From: Burkholderiales bacterium 70-64
GTDB lineage: Bacteria; Pseudomonadota; Gammaproteobacteria; Burkholderiales; Burkholderiaceae_E
Assembly (NCBI GenBank): GCA_001898645.1
Contig: MKUQ01000033.1
Span: 1 to 62,829 of the forward strand
DNA length: 62,829 nt
Reading direction: 5' to 3'
Position numbers and translations under genes: made by a program. The notes under the pieces were generated by a model that saw only the letters and a list, made by a program, of their open reading frames with translations, ran no database searches and was not told where the DNA came from. Below, piece by piece: positions 10,034 through 18,934 of the stretch (positions are counted from its first letter, which is position 1; each line of letters starts with the position of its first letter).

Positions 10034-10825
10034 ATGAATCTGGACGATCCGGGAATCCTGCAAAGCGCCGCGCCGCTGCGTGAAGTCCGCGCCGGCTGGC
10101 GCGCATGGCTGGCGTCGCCGGCCGGCCGCTACGTGCTGGCCTGGGAGCAGGCGCAGTTCGACGCGGCCGTGGCCGACGTGTTCGGCTTCCACGCCATGCA
10201 ATGCGGCCTGGCCGAGATCGATGCGCTGCGCGACAACCGGATGCCTCACCGCATCCACGCCTGCGAGCCCTGCGACCTGTTGCCGCAGAACGCCGCGCAC
10301 CTGGTGCTGGATCACTTCGAGGAGCTGCCCATCGGCTCGCAGACGCTCGACCTGGTGGTGCTGCCGCACGTCCTCGAGTTCGCCTCCGACCCCCACCAGG
10401 TGCTGCGCGAGGTCGACCGCGTGCTGCGCCCGGAGGGCAGGGTGATCATCTCGGGCTTCAATCCGGTCAGCCTGTGGGGCGCGCGCCAGGGCCTCGGGCG
10501 CGCCATCGGGCGGCCTGCGTTCCCGCCCGTGGAGGGCCAGTTCATCGGGCTGCCGCGCCTGCGCGACTGGTTCAAGCTGCTCAGCTTCGAAGCCGAGCGC
10601 GGGCGATACGGCTGCTACCGCCCGCCGTGCCGCACGCAGCGCTGGCTCGATCGCACCCGCTTCATGGAATCGGCCGGCGACCGCTGGTGGCCGATCTGCG
10701 GGGCGCTGTATTTCGTGTCGGCGATCAAGCGGGTGCGCGGCATGCGGCTGATCGGACCCGCATGGCGGCAGGTGCGCCCCGCCGCCGCGCCGGCGGTGAT
10801 GGTGTCGCGGCGCAGCGCCCGCTAG
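10034..10825 (+). CDS. SAM-dependent methyltransferase, YafS-like
   Basis: This 263-residue class I methyltransferase is of the kind found between gloB and rnhA in many proteobacteria (yafS in E. coli). The methyltransferase-11 core is visible: the acidic end of strand 2 near HRIHACEPCDLLP, the strand-4 motif LDLVVLPHVLEFASDPHQVLREVDRVLRPEG, and VIISGFNPVSLWG after it. The substrate is unknown. The glycine-rich SAM loop is weak at the N-terminus, as is usual in this subfamily. The ATG at 10034 has GGAGG about 20 nt upstream and no close ribosome site. Its TAG stop shares the palindrome CTAG with the stop of the convergent aldehyde dehydrogenase gene. Confidence 0.85.
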   Translation: MNLDDPGILQSAAPLREVRAGWRAWLASPAGRYVLAWEQAQFDAAVADVFGFHAMQCGLAEIDALRDNRMPHRIHACEPCDLLPQNAAHLVLDHFEELPIGSQTLDLVVLPHVLEFASDPHQVLREVDRVLRPEGRVIISGFNPVSLWGARQGLGRAIGRPAFPPVEGQFIGLPRLRDWFKLLSFEAERGRYGCYRPPCRTQRWLDRTRFMESAGDRWWPICGALYFVSAIKRVRGMRLIGPAWRQVRPAAAPAVMVSRRSAR

Positions 10826-12288
10826 TAGGGAAATCGCAATGGGGTCTCCTTGATGGTGACCCATTGCCATTGCGTGAACTCTTCCCAATTGGCCGGGCCG
10901 CCGATGCGGCTGCCATTGCCCGATGCGCCGCGCCCGCCATAGGGCACCGTTGCATCGCTGTGGATGGTCTGATCGTTGATGTGCACCAGGCCGGTCTGCA
11001 ATTGGTTGCCGATGGCCATGGCGCGGCCGACGGATTTCGAGAGGATGCCCGCCGACAGGCCGTATTCGGTCTGGTTGGCCATGGCAATTGCTTCTTCGTC
11101 CGTATCGAAGGGGGTGATGGCGGCAACGGGACCGAAGATCTCCTTGTCGAAAGCAGGCATGCCTGCCTCGACGCCACTCAACACCGTCGGCCGATAGAAC
11201 AGGTCTTCATGCGTGCCGCCGGCATGCAGGGTTGCACCGGCAGCCAAGGTGTCCTGCACGATCTGGTGTATCTGCTGCAGTTGCCGATGGTTGATGATGG
11301 GACCCATGCCGACTTCCGGGTCCATGGGGTCGCCGACGCGCAGGCGCCGGGCCTTTTCCTTCAGCCGTTCGGTCAATGCCGGAACGATTTTCCGTTGTAC
11401 CAGGATGCGTCCCGACGCCATGCATACCTGGCCCTGGTGCAGCCAGGCGGCAAAGGCGGCATTGGAGGCAGCCAGATCCAGATCGGCATCTTCCAGGATC
11501 ATCAAGGTATTCTTGCCGCCCAGTTCGAGCGATACCTTCTTGAGGTGCTCGCCACAGGCTGCGGCCACCTTGCGTCCGGCTGCGGTCGATCCCGTGAATG
11601 CCACCATGCTGATGAGGGGGTCGGTGCAGACTGCCGCGCCAGCCGGGGCGTCACCCGGCAGGATATGCAATACGCCCGGCGGCAGGCCGGCTTCTTCGAA
11701 CAGACGCGCAATCATCAGGCCGCCGCAAATGGCGGTTTGGTGATCGGGCTTGACGATGACGGCATTGCCGGTTGCCAGCGCAGGGGCGATGGCACGCATG
11801 GAGAGGATCAGCGGGAAATTGAAGGGAGAGATGATGCCGACCACGCCATGCGGCATGCGGCGCGCATAGCTCAGGCGCCCCGGATTGCTGGGCAGCAGGA
11901 TCCCCGGCGATTCGGTGAGCATGGCTGCCGCGTAATTCAGGCAGTTGGTCGATGAGCGCAGTTCGCCTTCTCCCTTGGCGCGCAGGCCACCGCTTTCGCG
12001 CATGATCCATTCGGTCATCTCGGTGCGGTGTTGTTCGATCAGATTGATCGCACGGCGGAAGATCGCCGACTTCTCCTCGATCGGCACTGCCGCCCAGGCA
12101 GGCTGCGCCGCCTTGGCGATCTGCGCAGCCCGTGTCACGTCATCCGGTGCGGCAATCCCGGTTTGTGCCAGCACATTGCCGGTTGCCTTTTCGATGACGT
12201 CCTGACTGCCGCCTGCGCCGTGGGTCCATTCTCCGCTGAAGATCCTGCCGTTCCAGCGTGCGGCCTCGCTCATCAATCCTGCATGCAT
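10822..12288 (-). CDS. aldehyde dehydrogenase, benzaldehyde dehydrogenase-like
   Basis: This NAD(P)-dependent aldehyde dehydrogenase should oxidise an aldehyde to the carboxylic acid. At 488 residues it shows the family set: PFNFPLILSMR, VAFTGSTAAGRKVA (cofactor site), LELGGKN (general-base Glu) and GQVCMASGR (catalytic Cys). The C-terminal WEEFTQWQWVTI recalls XylC-type benzaldehyde dehydrogenases, so an aromatic aldehyde is the likely substrate. An earlier ATG at 12339 overlaps the upstream stop, but ATG 12288 has a strong GGAAGGA site 6 nt before it and is preferred. It is the last gene of the island operon and is placed to oxidise an aldehyde released by the thiolase-fold/DUF35 pairs. Confidence 0.9.
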   Translation of the reverse strand: MHAGLMSEAARWNGRIFSGEWTHGAGGSQDVIEKATGNVLAQTGIAAPDDVTRAAQIAKAAQPAWAAVPIEEKSAIFRRAINLIEQHRTEMTEWIMRESGGLRAKGEGELRSSTNCLNYAAAMLTESPGILLPSNPGRLSYARRMPHGVVGIISPFNFPLILSMRAIAPALATGNAVIVKPDHQTAICGGLMIARLFEEAGLPPGVLHILPGDAPAGAAVCTDPLISMVAFTGSTAAGRKVAAACGEHLKKVSLELGGKNTLMILEDADLDLAASNAAFAAWLHQGQVCMASGRILVQRKIVPALTERLKEKARRLRVGDPMDPEVGMGPIINHRQLQQIHQIVQDTLAAGATLHAGGTHEDLFYRPTVLSGVEAGMPAFDKEIFGPVAAITPFDTDEEAIAMANQTEYGLSAGILSKSVGRAMAIGNQLQTGLVHINDQTIHSDATVPYGGRGASGNGSRIGGPANWEEFTQWQWVTIKETPLRFPY

Positions 12289-12335
12289 TGCCGATCCTTC
12301 CTTTATCCGGGGAGCTGCTTCCAGAACGCCCCTCT

Positions 12336-13466
12336 TCATGCGGCGAACCGCTCGAGATGATGCTCGGCGTCGCCGAGTCGTTGCGCGATCATGGTCAGGC
12401 GACGGAACGCATGACTGATCATCATTTCATCGGACATCCCCATGGCGCCCTGCATTTGCACGGTTTCCTGGCTGCTGCGGCGACACGCATCGCCGATCCG
12501 GATCTTGGCAGCGGATGCCAGCCGGCGTCGTTCTTCCGGCCCGACGCCCGCATCCAGTCTTGCGCAGACAAGGCAGACCATGGAGTACGCCTGCTCGAGG
12601 TCGATGAACAGCTCCACCATGCGATGCTGCAATGCCTGGAAACCGCCGATCGGCTCACCGAACTGCTTGCGGGTCTTCAGGTATTCCAGGGTGGCCTGGT
12701 AGGCGAGGCGCAGCACGCCCACGGCTTCCGCACACAGCACGGCCGTGGCACGATCCGTCACTTCTTCCATCAGTGCCAGGCCCTCGCCGGCCTGGCCAAG
12801 CAGGGCATCACCCGACACGACTACCTGGTCGAACTCGATGTCGGCCGCGGACAGGCCATCTGCCGTGCTGTAACCGCGCAGCCTGACTCCCGGTGCGTCA
12901 GCGGCGACCAGAAACAGGCTGATGCCTTGTGCATCGTCAGGATTGCCGCCAGCGCGGGCAGCGACGACCAGCAGGTCGGCGCAGGCACCATGCAACACCA
13001 CCCGCTTTTCCCCCTGCAGCAGCCAGCCTCCATTCCTTGCGGTTGCCGTGGTCGAGCAGTGTGCGAGATCGTAGCGTGCATCGGCTTCCTGCTGGGCAAA
13101 GGCTACGCGGCACTCGCCGGTGGCAATCCGGGGCAGCCATTGCTGTTGTTGTTCGGGCGTGCCGCCGCGCATCAGGAACGGAGCACCCAAGGCAACGGTG
13201 GAGAAGAACGGTTCGATCACCAGCGCTTCGCCCAGGACTTCCATGATCGCCATCAGATCCACCAGCCTGCCATCGAAGCCGCCGTACTTTTCCGGCAGGG
13301 GAAGCGCCAGCAGGCCAAGCTCGGCCAGCGCCTGCCAGACCGCGTCGCTGCAGCCCTGCCCGGAGGTGATGATGCGATTGCGCGCGGCGAAGTCGTATTC
13401 CTTTGCCAGGAAACGCCGCAACGCGCTGGCCATTTGCTCTTGTTCCGAGCTGTACTCAAAATCCAT
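12336..13466 (-). CDS. acyl-CoA dehydrogenase, small (PimD-like) subunit
   Basis: This flavoprotein of 376 residues resembles the small subunit of two-gene acyl-CoA dehydrogenases (PimD type). Visible features are PLPEKYGGF, GLSAADIEFDQVVV, LKTRKQFGEPIGGFQALQHRMVE and the C-terminal MQGAMGMSDEMMISHAFRR. With the next-upstream gene it probably forms a heteromeric enzyme that introduces an alpha,beta double bond into an acyl-CoA. ATG 13466 has a GAGGAA site; the longer reading to 13508 overlaps the upstream gene. The sequence is visibly less GC-rich than the chromosomal genes around the island. Confidence 0.88.
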   Translation of the reverse strand: MDFEYSSEQEQMASALRRFLAKEYDFAARNRIITSGQGCSDAVWQALAELGLLALPLPEKYGGFDGRLVDLMAIMEVLGEALVIEPFFSTVALGAPFLMRGGTPEQQQQWLPRIATGECRVAFAQQEADARYDLAHCSTTATARNGGWLLQGEKRVVLHGACADLLVVAARAGGNPDDAQGISLFLVAADAPGVRLRGYSTADGLSAADIEFDQVVVSGDALLGQAGEGLALMEEVTDRATAVLCAEAVGVLRLAYQATLEYLKTRKQFGEPIGGFQALQHRMVELFIDLEQAYSMVCLVCARLDAGVGPEERRRLASAAKIRIGDACRRSSQETVQMQGAMGMSDEMMISHAFRRLTMIAQRLGDAEHHLERFAA

Positions 13467-13504
13467 GGCGTTCCTCTTCGGCCGGGCACAATCCGGCCAT
13501 GCCA

Positions 13505-14692
13505 TCACAGTCCGAGGCGCATCTTGGCAATGATGTTGCGCTGCACTTCATCGGTACCGCCGGCAATGGTGAGCTTGCGCAGATTGAAGTAGCGTGGCGC
13601 CAGTGCTGCCGTCAGGCTGTCATGTGCGTCGATCTCGCCTCCCTGCGGCATGCCGCGCTGGCCGTGCGGGCCGGCTGCTTGCAGCATCAGTTCGGACAGT
13701 TGCTGCTGGATCGCCGTGCCCTTGATCTTCAGCAGGGAGACTTCCGCCCCGGGGGGCTGCCCGCTGCGCACCATGCGGTCGAGGTAGCGCAGGTTGGTGA
13801 TTTCCAGCGCCATCAGTTCGATCTCGACGCGGCTCAGGCGATCACGGAAACGCGGATCTTCCATCAGGGAGCGGCCCCGTGTGATCTGCCGCCCTGCCAT
13901 GTCCTTGAGCCTGGCCAGCTGCCGCTTGGAGGCGCCGATCCTGCCGGCACTCAGGCGCTCGTAGTTCAGCAGGTACTTGGCAACCTCCCAGCCCTGGCCT
14001 TCCTCGTGCACCAGGTTGGCAACCGGCACCTTGACCTCATCGAGGAACACTTCGTTGACCTCGTGGCTGCCATCCATCAGGATCACCGGCCGCACGGTGA
14101 TGCCCGGGGTTTGCATGTCGATCAGCAGGAACGAGATGCCTTCCTGTTTCTTTCCGGCCTGCGGATCCGTGCGCACCAGGCAGAACATCCAGTTGGCCCA
14201 GTGGGCCTGGGTGGTCCAGATCTTGTGCCCGGTGACGATGTAGTGATCGCCTTCGCGCACAGCACGGGTCTGTAGCGCTGCCAGGTCCGAGCCGGCCGCC
14301 GGTTCGGAGTATCCCTGGCACCAGAAATCCTCGCCGCTGTAGATGCGCGGCAGGAACCGCCGCCTTTGCTCCGGCGTGCCGAAGGCGATCAGGACCGGTG
14401 CGCAGAACATCAGCGAGAGACCCGGCAGCTGGGGGGCGCCCGCATGGCTGCATTCTTCTTCGAAGATATAGCGCTGCACGGCATCCCAGCCCGTGCCGCC
14501 CCACTCGACCGGCCAGTGCGGGGCAATCCAGCCCTTGTCGGCCAGAATGCGGTGCCAGCGCATCACCTCTTCCTTTTCCAGGTGGAGGTAGCTCGCCACC
14601 TTGTCCTTCAGGTCTGCCGGTAGATTGGCTTGCAGCCACCGCCGCACGTCGTCCCGAAATGCCAGTTGTTCAGGAGAGTATTGCAGGTCCAT
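13505..14692 (-). CDS. acyl-CoA dehydrogenase, large (PimC-like) subunit
   Basis: This 395-residue acyl-CoA dehydrogenase resembles PimC large subunits. Motifs are YIFEEECSHAGAP, DFWCQGYSEPAAGSDLA, TGHKIWTTQAHWANWMF, DGSHEVNEVFLDEVKVP and the C-terminal AGGTDEVQRNIIAKM. The usual catalytic Glu of the YEGT motif in medium-chain enzymes is Gly here (AGGT), as in other two-subunit systems, so the base may come from elsewhere. The ATG has GAGGAATGACGG before it. It follows the ligase by 3 nt and precedes the small subunit, so both are probably co-translated. Electrons would go to ETF. Confidence 0.9.
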   Translation of the reverse strand: MDLQYSPEQLAFRDDVRRWLQANLPADLKDKVASYLHLEKEEVMRWHRILADKGWIAPHWPVEWGGTGWDAVQRYIFEEECSHAGAPQLPGLSLMFCAPVLIAFGTPEQRRRFLPRIYSGEDFWCQGYSEPAAGSDLAALQTRAVREGDHYIVTGHKIWTTQAHWANWMFCLVRTDPQAGKKQEGISFLLIDMQTPGITVRPVILMDGSHEVNEVFLDEVKVPVANLVHEEGQGWEVAKYLLNYERLSAGRIGASKRQLARLKDMAGRQITRGRSLMEDPRFRDRLSRVEIELMALEITNLRYLDRMVRSGQPPGAEVSLLKIKGTAIQQQLSELMLQAAGPHGQRGMPQGGEIDAHDSLTAALAPRYFNLRKLTIAGGTDEVQRNIIAKMRLGL

Positions 14693-14695
14693 CCG

Positions 14696-16228
14696 TCATT
14701 CCTCGGGGACGGTGTGAAAGGATTCCCGCAGCGCATATTTCAATACCTTGCCGGAGCTGTTGCGCGGAAGGGATGGCAGGAAGCGGACATGCTTGGGCTT
14801 CTTGTAGCTGGCAATGCGCTCCTTGCAGTGGGCAACGATCTGTTCCGCCGTGAGGGTTGCACCCGGCATCAATTCGATGAAGGCAGCCACGGCTTCACCG
14901 AACATGGGATCGGGCACACCGACGACCGCCACGTCATGGACTGCGGGGAGTTCCCGGATCGTAGCCTCGACTTCCTTGGAGTAGATGTTGTAGGCGCCCG
15001 ATAGCACCATGTCCTTCTTGCGATCGACGATGTACAGGTACCCGTCTTCATCGAAGCGCCCCATGTCGCCGGTTCTCAGCCAGCCGTCCTGCAGGGCGTC
15101 CGCGGTTGCCTGCGAATTGTTGAAGTACGCCCGCATGGTGATGTAGCGTCCCGGCGGCCCGGTGCGCACCAGGATTTCGCCGGATTCGCCGGTGACGACC
15201 GGGTGGCCCTGGTCATCCACCAGCTTGACCTCGATCCCGGGGTTGATCCGGCCCACCGAGGCCGGTTTCTCGAACTGGTCCCTCGGGCCCAGGCTGGTGA
15301 TGGGGCCAAGCTCGGTCATGGCAAAGAAGGAATACAGCTGCAATTGCGGCAGGGACTTTCGCAACCGCTGCTTCAGCTCGACCGGGAAGGTCTCTCCGGT
15401 GACCGCGGCGATACGCAGGCTGGCAAAGCGTTCGGGCTGCGATTCGATGAGCGGCAACAGCATGCGGCCAACGGTCGGCACCATGTTGAGCAGGGTGATT
15501 CCTTCATCCTCGATCAGGCGTACCGTTTCTTCCGGCTCGAAATGGCGGACGAAAACGATGCTCACGCCCAGGCAAATCACGTTCATCAGACGCGAAAACG
15601 CCGAGCGGTGCGCCAGCGGCGTGGTGGTCAATACCCGGTCCTCGGTGGTGAGGCCCCACTGCTGCGCATTGAGAAAACCGTTGGCAACGATGAAGTTGCT
15701 CTGGGTGATGATGGCACCCTTGGGCTTGCCCGTGGTCCCGGAGGTGTAGGAGATCATGCAGTCGTCGAAATCGACTGGTATTTCCGGCAGCGTTGCTGCA
15801 TCTTCCGAACGACATTCGTCATAGGCATGCTCCTGTGCATCCTGTGCACCATCGACACAGATGCGTACCGCACCACCCAGATCGGCCTTTTCCAGGGTCG
15901 GCCGGGTCTCGTTCTCGAAAATCACGACCTTGGGCTCGGCATCCGAGAACACGTAGCTGACTTCGTTCGGAGATAGCTTGGGATTGGGCGTCACCGCGAT
16001 CGCCCCCGCCTTGACCGCGGCCATGAAGGCCACCGGAAAGTCGACGCGGTTATGGAGAAAGATGACGACGCGGTCGCCCGTGGCTACCCCGAGGCGTCGC
16101 AGCATGCCGGCGAGCTGCGTGGATTGGCGGTCGAGCTCGCCGAAGCTCAGGCTGCGGCCTTCGCAGCGCACCGCTTCACGATCCGGGGTTGCACGCGCAA
16201 AGGCGGAAAGGAAATGGGCGAGCTTCAT
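14696..16228 (-). CDS. acyl-CoA ligase (AMP-forming), cassette A
   Basis: This ANL-family enzyme of 510 residues should activate a carboxylic acid to its CoA thioester using ATP. Motifs in order are P-loop YTSGTTGKPKGA (about 168), TELGPITS, then GRFDEDGYLYIVDRKKDMVLSGAYNIYSKEVE and the C-terminal SSGKVLKYALR with the catalytic Lys. The substrate cannot be read from the sequence. It is paralogous to the ligase at 19928-21451. Its ATG overlaps the DUF35 stop (ATGA). The thiolase, DUF35, ligase order matches ipfD-ipfE-ipfF of ibuprofen degraders. Confidence 0.9.
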   Translation of the reverse strand: MKLAHFLSAFARATPDREAVRCEGRSLSFGELDRQSTQLAGMLRRLGVATGDRVVIFLHNRVDFPVAFMAAVKAGAIAVTPNPKLSPNEVSYVFSDAEPKVVIFENETRPTLEKADLGGAVRICVDGAQDAQEHAYDECRSEDAATLPEIPVDFDDCMISYTSGTTGKPKGAIITQSNFIVANGFLNAQQWGLTTEDRVLTTTPLAHRSAFSRLMNVICLGVSIVFVRHFEPEETVRLIEDEGITLLNMVPTVGRMLLPLIESQPERFASLRIAAVTGETFPVELKQRLRKSLPQLQLYSFFAMTELGPITSLGPRDQFEKPASVGRINPGIEVKLVDDQGHPVVTGESGEILVRTGPPGRYITMRAYFNNSQATADALQDGWLRTGDMGRFDEDGYLYIVDRKKDMVLSGAYNIYSKEVEATIRELPAVHDVAVVGVPDPMFGEAVAAFIELMPGATLTAEQIVAHCKERIASYKKPKHVRFLPSLPRNSSGKVLKYALRESFHTVPEE

Positions 16229-16641
16229 GCTGGCACGAAAGCCGGATAGGCCAGCTCATCCGTCAATCTCTCCCAGTACAGCTTGACTGCCATGCCGATC
16301 CTGACGTCTTCCGGCTTGACCTGATACAGGTTGCACAGGATGCGCACCCCTTCCTCCAGGTCGACCAGGGCACACAGGTAGGGAACCCGCGCTTCGTGCC
16401 CCGGCCAGGCATTCAAGGTGTTGGTAAAGCTGTAGACCGTCCCTTTGCCGGATGCTTCGCGCCATTCGAGATTGCGCCTGCCGGTTACCAGGCTGATGGG
16501 GCGCGGGAAGAACTGCGGTTCTCCGCTGTCGACGCAATATTGAATCAACAGGCGTCCTTCGCTGGTTGCCCGCCAGAAAGGCGTGGTGTCCATGTAGGCA
16601 TTGGGCCTCGGCAAGGGACGGGAAATGTTTGCCGCGCTCAT
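16225..16641 (-). CDS. DUF35 OB-fold protein, cassette A
   Basis: This 138-residue Zn-ribbon/OB-fold protein of the DUF35 family is the usual partner of thiolase-fold enzymes such as BbsA with BbsB, ChsH2-DUF35 with Ltp2, and ipfE with ipfD. The N-terminal PTxFW-like motif (DTTPFWRATSEGRLLIQYC) and the OB-fold core (GTVYSFTNTLNAWPGHEARVPYLCALVDLEEG) are clear. The zinc ribbon is degenerate: only one Cys remains where four are usual (YCVDSGEPQFFPRP). The stop overlaps the ligase start, and its start overlaps the thiolase stop. Confidence 0.87.
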   Translation of the reverse strand: MSAANISRPLPRPNAYMDTTPFWRATSEGRLLIQYCVDSGEPQFFPRPISLVTGRRNLEWREASGKGTVYSFTNTLNAWPGHEARVPYLCALVDLEEGVRILCNLYQVKPEDVRIGMAVKLYWERLTDELAYPAFVPA

Positions 16642-17816
16642 GGCTGCTCCAGAATCATGACGTTGGATACACCCCAGTTGCGACCATAGGGGATCACGCC
16701 AATCCCGGTGACCATGCAGTTGCGCGGGTCACTGACCTGCCGCTCTCCGGCTTCTTCGAACATCTGCCGCACCCCTTCGACCAGGTTGAGGCCGCCCCCG
16801 GCGAGGCCGGGCTGGCCTGCCGAGATCTGTCCGCCTGAGGTGTTCAGCGGCAGGGTGCCGCGATACGAGAGATCGGTATCCAGCACGAACTGCGCGCCCT
16901 TGCCCTTCTCGCAGAAGCCGATGTCCTCCAGCGTGATGATCAGGGCAATCAGGAAGTCATCGTAGGGCATGATCATGCGCACATCCGGCGGCCTCATGCC
17001 GGCCTGGCGCAGCGCCTTGGGGCCTGCCAGGCTGAAGCCGGAAACCGTGATGTCCGGCTGCCGTGCAGCACCATTGAAGTTGCTGATCTCGCCATAGCCG
17101 ATCGGATGGATCATCTTGCGCGCGCCCAGCCGCCTTGCATTTTCGGTGGATGTCACCAGGACGCCATTGGCGCCATCACAGACCATCACCGAATCCAGCA
17201 CTCGGATCGGTGTCGAGACGTATTTGGAGCTCAGGTAATCCTCTTCCGTCAATGGTTTGCGCAGCTTCTCGCATCCGTTCGGATTCATCAGCGCATGGTT
17301 GCGCTGGGTGACCGCCAGCTTGGCCAGGGCGCGCTCATCCAGGCCATACTGGTGGCGGTAGCGCTCGGACAACAGCCCGAATGCACCTACCGGGCCCTTG
17401 AGCCCCACCGGATACATGAACTCGTGACGCTGTGCCCCTTGCTCCGGTGTCTTGCCGGAGGACTGTGCATCCGATGCCAGCACCAGGACGGTTTCGCACA
17501 TGCCGTCGCGAATGGCTGCGGCGGCCCGGGCAATCCCGCCGATGCTCGATGCGCCGCCCAGACCGTTAAGCTGCATCCAGGAGGGCGACAGACCCAGCAT
17601 TTCGCACATGTAGACCCCCCAGAAGGGGTTGCCCGTCTCGCTCATGGTTTCGGAAATTGCCAGGCCATCGATCTCGCGCTTGTCGATGCCGGTCTGCACC
17701 AGGATCTGCTCCATCACTTGGGCGGCCAGCTCGTAGGAGCTGCGGCCGCCGCGCAGGACGACGGGCGTTTCACCGTAGCCGATGATGGCGATATCTTTGC
17801 GCTTGTTCGTGCTCAT
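16638..17816 (-). CDS. thiolase-fold protein without nucleophilic Cys, cassette A (probable acyl-CoA aldolase/lyase)
   Basis: This 392-residue protein belongs to the SCP2/SCPx-like non-decarboxylating thiolase group. Counting back from the end of the active-site helix, the position of the nucleophilic Cys is Gly88 (GGASS, 87-91), and the usual GHP motif reads GQP (334-336). A PYDDF motif (284-288) aligns by eye with the catalytic-Tyr region of steroid aldolase Ltp2. Ordinary thiolysis through an acyl-Cys therefore looks unlikely, and retro-aldol or deacylase chemistry with the DUF35 partner is more likely. This is inference from motifs. The gene is 4 nt from TctC and overlaps DUF35. Confidence 0.83.
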   Translation of the reverse strand: MSTNKRKDIAIIGYGETPVVLRGGRSSYELAAQVMEQILVQTGIDKREIDGLAISETMSETGNPFWGVYMCEMLGLSPSWMQLNGLGGASSIGGIARAAAAIRDGMCETVLVLASDAQSSGKTPEQGAQRHEFMYPVGLKGPVGAFGLLSERYRHQYGLDERALAKLAVTQRNHALMNPNGCEKLRKPLTEEDYLSSKYVSTPIRVLDSVMVCDGANGVLVTSTENARRLGARKMIHPIGYGEISNFNGAARQPDITVSGFSLAGPKALRQAGMRPPDVRMIMPYDDFLIALIITLEDIGFCEKGKGAQFVLDTDLSYRGTLPLNTSGGQISAGQPGLAGGGLNLVEGVRQMFEEAGERQVSDPRNCMVTGIGVIPYGRNWGVSNVMILEQP

Positions 17817-17820
17817 GCTT

Positions 17821-18840
17821 TCAATCGACCTTGATGCCGCGTTCCTTGATGATCTTGCCCCAGCGATCTATCTCGGAATGAATATGCCTGGTGAATTGCT
17901 CGGAGCTGCCGCCCACCACGCTCATGCCGGCAGATGCCAGACGTTCGCGTACGTCTGGCATGGCCAGCACCGCATTGATTTCGTGATTCAGCTTGTTGAC
18001 GATGCCGGCTGGGGTGCCGGCACGCATGACCAGACCGAACCAGGTCACGACCACGGCGTCCTTGTAGCCCTGCTCGGCGAATGTCGGCACATCGGCCAAT
18101 ACCGCCGCGCGCTCGCTGGGGCCTATGGCGAGTGCACGCAGGCGGCCGCTGGTGATGTAACCGAGAATGGATGGCGACATGGTGATCGAGCCGACATCCA
18201 CATGGCCGCCCACAACGGCTGTGGTGAGGGCGGCGACTCCTTTGTGCGGCACGTGAATCAACGATGTGCCGGATACGTATTGGAACAGCTCGACCATCAG
18301 GTGATTGCCCGTTGCCACCCCTGGTGAACCATAGCTGATGGTACCTGGCTCGGCCTTGGCCTTCTTCACCAGATCGTCGAGGGTCTTGATGTCGGATGTG
18401 GCGCGCACCAGCAATACCGGCGGCAGGTTGGTCAGGTGGATCAACGGCTGGAAATCGCGCCTTGTATCGTAGGGAATGTTTGCAAACAGCGCAGGGTTGG
18501 TTGCATGAGGGACGGCCACCAGCAGCATGGTGTAGCCATCTGCTGGCGACATCAGGAGATGCTGCGATGCGATCCGTTCGTTGGCCCCCGGCTTGGCTTC
18601 TACCAGCACGGGCTGGCCAAGGCGCTCGGACAGCTTGTTTGCCACGGTACGGGCCAGAAAGTCGACCGATCCGCCCGTTTCGTAGGCAAGGACGATACGC
18701 AGCGGCTTGTTGGGGAAATCTTGTGAAAAGGCGGAAGGGAAGAAAAGCAGGCTGGCGATGCAGAAGAGACAGAACGAAAGGATCCTGCGTGCTGTCAGCC
18801 TCTGCGGCAAGGCAGCCATCCGGACTTGCACGACGAACAT
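17821..18840 (-). CDS. TctC/Bug-family periplasmic solute-binding protein, copy 1
   Basis: This is a tripartite tricarboxylate transporter receptor (Bug) of 339 residues. A signal peptide is visible (LSFCLFCIASLLFFPSAFSQ), then FPNKPLRIVLAYETGGSVDFLAR, PADGYTMLLV and HVPHKGVAALTTAVVGGHVD, all typical. It should bind a carboxylate ligand, possibly the island substrate. No TctA or TctB membrane gene is in the window, so this is an orphan receptor. The ATG at 18840 has GAGGAAAC before it; a shorter start at 18819 is possible. It lies 4 nt upstream of the cassette A thiolase. Confidence 0.92.
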   Translation of the reverse strand: MFVVQVRMAALPQRLTARRILSFCLFCIASLLFFPSAFSQDFPNKPLRIVLAYETGGSVDFLARTVANKLSERLGQPVLVEAKPGANERIASQHLLMSPADGYTMLLVAVPHATNPALFANIPYDTRRDFQPLIHLTNLPPVLLVRATSDIKTLDDLVKKAKAEPGTISYGSPGVATGNHLMVELFQYVSGTSLIHVPHKGVAALTTAVVGGHVDVGSITMSPSILGYITSGRLRALAIGPSERAAVLADVPTFAEQGYKDAVVVTWFGLVMRAGTPAGIVNKLNHEINAVLAMPDVRERLASAGMSVVGGSSEQFTRHIHSEIDRWGKIIKERGIKVD

Positions 18841-18895
18841 GATTCGTTTCCTCTACGTGAAAGTTGGCGCGGCAAAATGGGCGTGTATCGGTCCA

Positions 18896-18915
18896 GTCGC
18901 CGGAGTGCCGGCGAC
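18896..18915 (-). other. intercistronic hairpin between the two tctC genes
   Basis: GTCGCCGG (18896-18903) and CCGGCGAC (18908-18915) form a perfect 8-bp stem with a 4-nt loop in the 94-bp gap between the two TctC genes, the widest gap inside the operon. No T-run follows, so it is more likely an mRNA stability or partial termination element than a full terminator. Confidence 0.5.
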
Positions 18916-18934
18916 AGTCCGGCAGGGGGCTCGC

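Noticed and set aside
12288-12339. ATG 12339 as the start of the aldehyde dehydrogenase (overlap with the upstream stop)
   Set aside because: No ribosome site there, while ATG 12288 has GGAAGGA at ideal spacing and fits the family N-terminus.
14700-14730. GTGTGAAAGGATTC as a third copy of the palindromic repeat end
   Set aside because: It is inside the ligase coding sequence, has an extra base, and has no partner arm nearby.
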